Shown: positions 59,264 through 64,000 of the stretch, one piece after another
Numbering within the stretch: position 1 is the first letter of the stretch
Layout of the letters: every line of letters starts with the position of its first letter
Assembly: GCF_029714365.1 (NCBI RefSeq)
Contig: NZ_CP121659.1
Span: 310,001-374,000, forward strand
Direction of reading: 5' to 3'
Length of the DNA: 64,000 nt
From: Sinorhizobium terangae
GTDB taxonomy: Bacteria > Pseudomonadota > Alphaproteobacteria > Rhizobiales > Rhizobiaceae
Notes under the pieces: generated by a model
The model's input: only the letters and a program-made list of their open reading frames with translations
Told to the model about the DNA's origin: nothing
The model's database searches: none
Position numbers and translations under genes: made by a program

Positions 59264-60859
59264 ATGAAAAAGCTAACTACTCTCTTTGCAGCGACGGCGC
59301 TTGCCACGCTGATGGCCGGCTCTGCCTGGTCGAAGACGTTCGTCTACTGCTCTGAAGGTTCGCCGGAGGGCTTTGATCCGGGCCTCTACACGGCCGGTAC
59401 GACCTTCGACGCTTCCGCGCACACCGTTTACAACCGCCTGCTCGAATTCAAGAAGGGCACGACCGAGACCGAGCCGGGGCTTGCTGAAAGCTGGACGATC
59501 TCTGACGATGGCCTCGAATACACCTTCAAGCTCCGTCCGGGTGTCAAATTCCAGACGACCGAGTTCTTCACCCCGACCCGTGAGCTGAACGCCGACGACG
59601 TGATCTTCTCGCTCGAGCGGCAGTGGAAGCCCGACCATCCGTGGCATGGTTACGTGACGGGTGGTTCCTGGGAATACTTCGCCGGCATGGGTTTGCCGGA
59701 TGTGCTCGAGTCGATCGAGAAGGTCGACGACATGACGGTGAAGATCAAGCTGAAGCGCAAGGAAGCACCGTTCCTCGCCAACCTTGCCATGCCCTTCGCA
59801 TCGATCATGTCGAAAGAATATGCCGATAAGCTGCAGGCAGACGGCAAGATGAACCAGCTCAACCAGATGCCGCTCGGCACCGGTCCGTTCGCCTTTGTCG
59901 GCTACCAGCAGGACGCGGTCATTCGTTACAAGGCCAACCCGGACTATTGGGGTGGAAAACAGAAAATCGACGATCTGGTCTTCTCGATCACCACTGACGC
60001 CGCCGTCCGTTACCAGAAGCTGCAAGCCGGCGAATGCCACCTGATGCCCTATCCGAATGCGGCCGACGTCGAAGCCATGAAGGCGGATCCGAACCTCAAG
60101 GTGATGGAGCAGGCCGGTCTCAATGTTGCCTATCTGGCCTACAATACGACGCAGCCCCCCTTCGACAAGCTCGAAGTTCGCAAGGCGCTGAACAAGGCGA
60201 TCAACAAGCAGGCAATCGTCGATGCCGTCTTCCAGGGCCAGGCTACCACGGCGTCGAACCCGATTCCGCCGACGATGTGGTCCTATGACGACACCATCGC
60301 GGACGATACCTACGAGCCGGAAGTCGCCAAGAAGATGCTCGAGGATGCCGGCGTCAAGGATCTCTCGATGAAGATCTGGGCGATGCCGGTTGCGCGGCCG
60401 TACATGCTGAACGCACGTCGCACTGCCGAACTGATGCAGGCCGACTTCGCCAAGATCGGCGTCAAGGTCGAGATCGTCTCCTATGAGTGGGCCGAGTATC
60501 TCGAAAAGTCGAAGGCGAAGGATCGCGACGGTGCCGTGATCCTCGGATGGACGGGTGACAACGGTGATCCGGACAACTTCCTCGACACGCTGCTTGGTTG
60601 CGATGCTGTCGGCGGCAACAACCGCGCCCAGTGGTGCAACAAGGAGTTCGACGATCTGGTGACCAAGGCCAAGGAGGCGACTGACGTTGCGGAGCGCACA
60701 AAGCTCTACCAGCAGGCTCAGGCCGTCTTCAAGAGGGAAGCGCCGTGGGCAACGCTCGACCACTCGCTCTCCATCGTCCCGATGCGCAAGAACGTCGAAG
60801 GCTTCGTGCAGAGCCCGCTCGGCGACTTTGCTTTCGACGGCGTTGACATTGTAGAGTAA
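59264..60859 (+). CDS. dppA: Dipeptide ABC transporter substrate-binding protein DppA
   Basis: DppA binds peptides (and in some bacteria haem or aminolevulinate) in the periplasm. The 531-residue protein has a signal peptide (KLTTLFAATALATLMAGSAW, about residues 3-22) and the mature start SKTFVYCSEGSPEGFDPGLY. The family motif YNRLLEFKKGTTETEPGLAESW follows (split as YNRLLEFKKG, TTETEPGLAESW). FLDTLLGCDAVGGNNRAQWC near residue 445 is typical of DppA. ATG 59264 is preferred because GGGAAGC lies upstream and the signal peptide then starts correctly. A hairpin lies between it and dppB. Confidence 0.93.
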   Translation: MKKLTTLFAATALATLMAGSAWSKTFVYCSEGSPEGFDPGLYTAGTTFDASAHTVYNRLLEFKKGTTETEPGLAESWTISDDGLEYTFKLRPGVKFQTTEFFTPTRELNADDVIFSLERQWKPDHPWHGYVTGGSWEYFAGMGLPDVLESIEKVDDMTVKIKLKRKEAPFLANLAMPFASIMSKEYADKLQADGKMNQLNQMPLGTGPFAFVGYQQDAVIRYKANPDYWGGKQKIDDLVFSITTDAAVRYQKLQAGECHLMPYPNAADVEAMKADPNLKVMEQAGLNVAYLAYNTTQPPFDKLEVRKALNKAINKQAIVDAVFQGQATTASNPIPPTMWSYDDTIADDTYEPEVAKKMLEDAGVKDLSMKIWAMPVARPYMLNARRTAELMQADFAKIGVKVEIVSYEWAEYLEKSKAKDRDGAVILGWTGDNGDPDNFLDTLLGCDAVGGNNRAQWCNKEFDDLVTKAKEATDVAERTKLYQQAQAVFKREAPWATLDHSLSIVPMRKNVEGFVQSPLGDFAFDGVDIVE

Positions 60860-60879
60860 TCTTACCGACTGACCCGAAG

Positions 60880-60907
60880 GGGGCGTTTGCCGTTGGGCGA
60901 GCGCCCC
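60880..60907 (+). other. Stem-loop between dppA and dppB
   Basis: GGGGCG (60880-60885) pairs with CGCCCC (60902-60907) across a 16-base loop, followed by a T/C-rich stretch (TCTTCCTTTTT). It may give partial termination or protect the dppA message, so that binding protein exceeds permease. Confidence 0.5.
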
Positions 60908-60969
60908 TCTTCCTTTTTGCCAGTGCTGCCGCTCACCAATTCGCGGCGCCGACGGCATGAGGTTTGACT

Positions 60970-61974
60970 ATGTTTCGATTTCTTCTGGGGCGCTTGGCGG
61001 TGCTGATCCCGACTTTCATCGGGGTTTCGATCATCGCCTTTTCCTTCATCCGCCTGCTTCCTGGTGACCCTGTCGCGCTGCTTTCCGGCGAACGGGTGAT
61101 GTCGCCGGAGCGCCACGCGGAAATTTCACACCAGTTGGGCTTCGATCGCCCGATTGTCGTGCAGTACCTCGATTATCTCTGGGGCGTTCTTCACGGTGAT
61201 TTCGGGCTGTCGATCGTCACCAAGAGGCCCGTGATCGATCAATTCCTGGAGCTCTTCCCGGCGACGGTCGAACTCTCGCTTTGCGCGATCATCTTCGCCG
61301 TCGTTGTCGGCATCCCCGCGGGTGTCGTTGCGGCAATCAAGCGCGGCTCCATCTTCGACCAGATCATCATGGGCACAGCGCTCGTCGGCTTCTCGATGCC
61401 GATTTTCTGGTGGGGCCTGCTTTTGATCATCGTCGTCTCCGGCATGTTGCAGTGGACGCCGGTGTCCGGACGTATCTCGCTGATGTTCTTCTTTCCGTCC
61501 GTCACCGGCTTCATGCTGGTCGATTCGCTGTTGTCGGGGCAGGAGGGGGCGTTCCAGTCCGCGTTCAGTCATCTCATTCTGCCGACGATCGTGCTCGGCA
61601 CCATTCCGCTTGCCGTCATCGCGCGGCAGACCCGCTCGGCGATGCTCGAGGTGCTGTCGGAGGATTATGTGCGCACGGCCCGTGCAAAGGGGCTTCCGAC
61701 GTTCCGCGTTGTCGGTATCCACGCCTTGCGCAACGCGATGATTCCGGTCGTGACCACCATCGGTCTCCAGATCGGTGTCATGCTGGCGGGCGCCATTCTG
61801 ACAGAGACAATCTTCTCCTGGCCGGGCATCGGCAAATGGATGGTCGATTCGGTTTTCCGCCGGGACTACGCCGTTATTCAGGGCGGACTCCTCATCATCG
61901 CCGGCGTCATCATGCTGGTGAACCTCGCCGTAGACTTGCTCTACGGATTGATCAACCCCCGTATCCGGCATTGA
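60970..61974 (+). CDS. dppB: Dipeptide ABC transporter permease DppB
   Basis: The 334-residue permease begins MFRFLLGRLAVLIPTFIGVS, the usual first helix of DppB/OppB, with RLLPGDPVALLSGERVMSPE and the EAA loop DYVRTARAKGLPTFRVVGIH (about residues 234-253). Six membrane helices are expected. It pairs with DppC. ATG 60970 is used; TTG 60964 would add two residues. It follows dppA after 110 bases that include a hairpin. Confidence 0.93.
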   Translation: MFRFLLGRLAVLIPTFIGVSIIAFSFIRLLPGDPVALLSGERVMSPERHAEISHQLGFDRPIVVQYLDYLWGVLHGDFGLSIVTKRPVIDQFLELFPATVELSLCAIIFAVVVGIPAGVVAAIKRGSIFDQIIMGTALVGFSMPIFWWGLLLIIVVSGMLQWTPVSGRISLMFFFPSVTGFMLVDSLLSGQEGAFQSAFSHLILPTIVLGTIPLAVIARQTRSAMLEVLSEDYVRTARAKGLPTFRVVGIHALRNAMIPVVTTIGLQIGVMLAGAILTETIFSWPGIGKWMVDSVFRRDYAVIQGGLLIIAGVIMLVNLAVDLLYGLINPRIRH

Positions 61975-61984
61975 GGAGGGCGAT

Positions 61985-62893
61985 ATGACCGAAGTTACCG
62001 CAACAAGCCCCATATCGACCGATCCGTCCCGCCGGGCGAGGCTCGCCGAATTCTGGTACTATTTTTCGGAGAACCGTGGCGCCGTCATCGGTTTGGTCTT
62101 CTTCCTGTTCCTGGTACTGCTTGCCGTATGCGCTCCGCTTATTGCGCCGCATGACCCGACCATTCAGTACCGCGAAGCCGTCCTGCTTCCGCCGTTCTGG
62201 GAGGAGGGCGGTCGCGCGGCATTCCTTCTCGGAACCGATGCCGTCGGCCGCGACATGCTCTCCCGCCTGATCTACGGTACGCGGTTTTCGCTGTTCGTCG
62301 GCGTCATCGTGACCACATTGTCGCTGATCGGCGGCATCCTCATCGGCGTCATTGCCGGCTATTTCCGGGGATGGGTCGATACTGTCATCATGCGGATCAT
62401 GGACATTATCCTGGCGTTTCCGTCGCTGCTGTTGGCGCTGGTTCTGGTCGCCGTGCTCGGTCCCGGTCTTACCAATGCGATGATCGCGATCGCGCTGGTG
62501 TTCCAGCCGCATTTCGTGCGGCTGACCAGGGCAGCGGTGATGACGGAGAAGACCCGGGACTATGTCGTGGCGGCCAAGGTCGCTGGCGCGGGCCACCTGA
62601 GGCTGATGTTCAAGACCATCCTGCCGAACTGCATGGCGCCCCTTATCGTTCAGGCGACGCTCTCCTTTTCGAGTGCGATCCTCGATGCGGCGGCGCTCGG
62701 CTTTCTCGGCATGGGTGCGCAGCCGCCAACGCCGGAATGGGGAACGATGCTTGCTGAAGCGCGCGAATTCATTCTGCGTGCCTGGTGGGTCGTGACGCTT
62801 CCCGGCCTTGCGATTCTCGCGACCGTTCTCGCAATCAATCTCATGGGCGATGGCCTGCGTGATGCTCTCGACCCCAAGCTGAAGAGGTCCTGA
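61985..62893 (+). CDS. dppC: Dipeptide ABC transporter permease DppC
   Basis: The 302-residue permease has the DppC/OppC N-terminal helix (GAVIGLVFFLFLVLLAVCAP), the motif GTDAVGRDMLSRLIYGTRFS (about residues 80-99) and the EAA loop DYVVAAKVAGAGHLRLMFKT (about 194-213). GGAGGGCG lies just upstream of the ATG. It lies one base before dppD and 10 bases after dppB. Confidence 0.93.
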   Translation: MTEVTATSPISTDPSRRARLAEFWYYFSENRGAVIGLVFFLFLVLLAVCAPLIAPHDPTIQYREAVLLPPFWEEGGRAAFLLGTDAVGRDMLSRLIYGTRFSLFVGVIVTTLSLIGGILIGVIAGYFRGWVDTVIMRIMDIILAFPSLLLALVLVAVLGPGLTNAMIAIALVFQPHFVRLTRAAVMTEKTRDYVVAAKVAGAGHLRLMFKTILPNCMAPLIVQATLSFSSAILDAAALGFLGMGAQPPTPEWGTMLAEAREFILRAWWVVTLPGLAILATVLAINLMGDGLRDALDPKLKRS

Positions 62894-62894
62894 C

Positions 62895-63749
62895 ATGGCG
62901 CTTCTCGAAATTGAAAATCTCGTCGTTGAATTCCAGACGTCCTCCGGGCCTTTTCGGGCCGTCGACGGCGTTTCGCTCAAGGTGCATGAGGGCGAGGTCC
63001 TGGCGATCGTCGGGGAATCGGGCTCAGGCAAGTCGGTGTCGATGCTTGCCGCGATGGGGCTTTTGCCTTGGACCGCGAAGGTGACGGCGAACAAGCTTGC
63101 CTTCAATGGACGGGACCTTCTGAAGATGTCCGCGGCTGACCGTCGCAAGATTGTCGGCAAGGACATCGCCATGATCTTCCAGGAGCCGATCGCCAGCCTC
63201 AATCCGTGCTTCACGGTCGGCTTCCAGATCGAGGAAGTGCTGCGCATCCATATGGGGCTCGACCGCAAGGCGCGACGCAAGCGCGCGATCGAACTTTTCG
63301 AGGCCGTCGGTATTCCTGAACCGGCCGAGCGCCTCGGCCATTTTCCGCATCAGATGTCGGGCGGACAGTGCCAGCGCGTCATGATCGCGATTGCACTTGC
63401 CTGCAACCCGAAGCTCCTCATCGCGGATGAGCCGACGACCGCTCTCGACGTGACGATCCAGAAGCAGATCCTCGATCTTCTGATGAGACTGCAGCAGGAA
63501 TACCGCATGGGCCTCATCATGATCACCCACAACATGGGCGTGGTGGCGGAAACGGCGGATCGTGTCGTCGTTCAATACAAGGGTCGCAAGATCGAGGAGG
63601 CAGATGTGCTGTCGCTGTTCGAGTCGCCGAAGAGCAACTACACGCGCGCGCTTCTTGCTGCCCTGCCGGAGAACGCGACGGGCGACCGCCTGCCGACGAT
63701 CTCCGAACTCTTCAACGACCAGCAGATGCTGGAGGGAGCCACTCGATGA
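62895..63749 (+). CDS. dppD: Dipeptide ABC transporter ATPase DppD
   Basis: The 284-residue ATPase has Walker A GESGSGKSVSM (about residues 38-48), the Q-loop AMIFQEPIASLNPCFT, a signature MSGGQCQRVMIAIALACNPK (Cys replaces the common Gln/Met after the second Gln), Walker B LLIADEPTTALDVT and the switch His in MITHNMGVVAETADR. The C-terminal oligopeptide-type extension is short. It overlaps dppF as ATGA (63746-63749). Confidence 0.92.
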   Translation: MALLEIENLVVEFQTSSGPFRAVDGVSLKVHEGEVLAIVGESGSGKSVSMLAAMGLLPWTAKVTANKLAFNGRDLLKMSAADRRKIVGKDIAMIFQEPIASLNPCFTVGFQIEEVLRIHMGLDRKARRKRAIELFEAVGIPEPAERLGHFPHQMSGGQCQRVMIAIALACNPKLLIADEPTTALDVTIQKQILDLLMRLQQEYRMGLIMITHNMGVVAETADRVVVQYKGRKIEEADVLSLFESPKSNYTRALLAALPENATGDRLPTISELFNDQQMLEGATR

Positions 63750-64000
63750 CCCATGTTCTCGAAGCCCGCAACCTGGTGCGCGACTATCACATTCCCGGCA
63801 ACCTGCTGCGTAAGGCGCGCACTGTCCATGCGCTCAAAGGCGTAAGCTTCACCGTGGACGAGGGAAAGACGCTGGCGATCGTTGGCGAAAGCGGCTGCGG
63901 AAAGTCAACGCTTGGCCGCATCATCACGCTGATCGATCCCGCGACATCGGGCGAGTTGCTGATCGACGGAAAGAAGGTCGACATCGCGAGAGACGGCCTG
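63746..64000 (+). CDS. dppF: Dipeptide ABC transporter ATPase DppF (partial, cut by window end)
   Basis: The first 85 codons are present. The sequence starts THVLEARNLVRDYHIPGNLL and reaches Walker A GESGCGKSTLGRIITLIDPA (about residues 49-68). An internal segment RKARTVHALKGVSFTVDEGK is typical of DppF/OppF. It is the partner ATPase of DppD; the ATG overlaps the dppD stop, so the two are coupled. Confidence 0.93.
   Translation, partial: MTHVLEARNLVRDYHIPGNLLRKARTVHALKGVSFTVDEGKTLAIVGESGCGKSTLGRIITLIDPATSGELLIDGKKVDIARDGL

Noticed and set aside
59273..60958. 561-codon open frame opposite dppA
   Set aside because: Antisense shadow; dppA has a signal peptide and full family motifs.

Overview
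The window reads as chromosomal DNA of a fast-growing rhizobium, most likely Sinorhizobium/Ensifer. The evidence is high GC throughout, an alphaproteobacterial flagellar cluster ending in flhA-fliR, the agl alpha-glucoside operon with its LacI-type repressor, a zwf-pgl-edd Entner-Doudoroff block, a PdhS-type sensor kinase resembling CbrA next to a phasin gene, an acetoacetyl-CoA synthetase, RirA beside an FbpA-type iron-binding protein, a tRNA-His with the alphaproteobacterial acceptor end, and many copies of rhizobial intergenic mosaic repeats. I cannot fix the species from sequence alone. No transposase, prophage, CRISPR array or rRNA was seen.

Layout. 1-5.6 kb: tail of a flagellar operon (flgD end, fliQ, flhA, fliR, and four small genes that look like flagellar accessory factors). 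5.8-7.7 kb: two divergent glycosyltransferase genes (GT2 and a shortened WecG/TagA type). 8-8.9 kb: folD. 9-16.8 kb: aglR and the divergent aglEFGAK operon for alpha-glucoside uptake and hydrolysis, with two perfect 14-bp operators. 17-18 kb: a PilZ-like protein and a GFA-family protein. 18.2-22.4 kb: edd, pgl, zwf. 22.5-25.3 kb: a gamma-glutamyl-polyamine oxidase/synthetase pair. 25.4-30 kb: an HI0933-family flavoprotein, a very small membrane protein and a chemoreceptor with a long periplasmic sensor. 30-35.7 kb: LysR regulator, two coupled micro-proteins, aceA, its divergent HTH regulator and a fatty acid desaturase. 36-40.3 kb: potFGHI polyamine ABC transporter. 40.4-44.3 kb: an AsmA-like protein and acetoacetyl-CoA synthetase. 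44.7-49.9 kb: an iron-type double permease and the CbrA-like kinase. 50-53.4 kb: phasin, tRNA-His, LysR and methylmalonate-semialdehyde dehydrogenase. 53.6-55.8 kb: an overlapping DUF898/M48-peptidase pair. 55.8-57.5 kb: fbpA and rirA, divergent. 57.6-58.7 kb: a single-domain response regulator and a LuxR-type regulator. 59.3-64 kb: dppABCDF peptide transporter, cut by the window end.

Most genes form a coherent carbon-storage and nutrient-uptake landscape: alpha-glucosides enter through AglEFGK, are cleaved by AglA and feed Zwf-Pgl-Edd. Acetyl units go through isocitrate lyase (AceA), and PHB-derived acetoacetate returns through acetoacetyl-CoA synthetase. The phasin coats PHB granules and carries a striking palindromic promoter site. 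Polyamines enter through PotFGHI and can be gamma-glutamylated and oxidised by the PuuA/PuuB-like pair.

The most interesting unexplained items are: the tight association of mosaic-repeat ends (TAGAGC) with stop codons of four genes; the palindrome that encloses the ribosome binding site of the aceA-linked regulator; the two translationally coupled micro-proteins downstream of aceA; the DUF898/M48 membrane pair; the orphan response-regulator/LuxR pair between rirA and dpp; and a candidate small RNA ending at a strong terminator near 44.66 kb.
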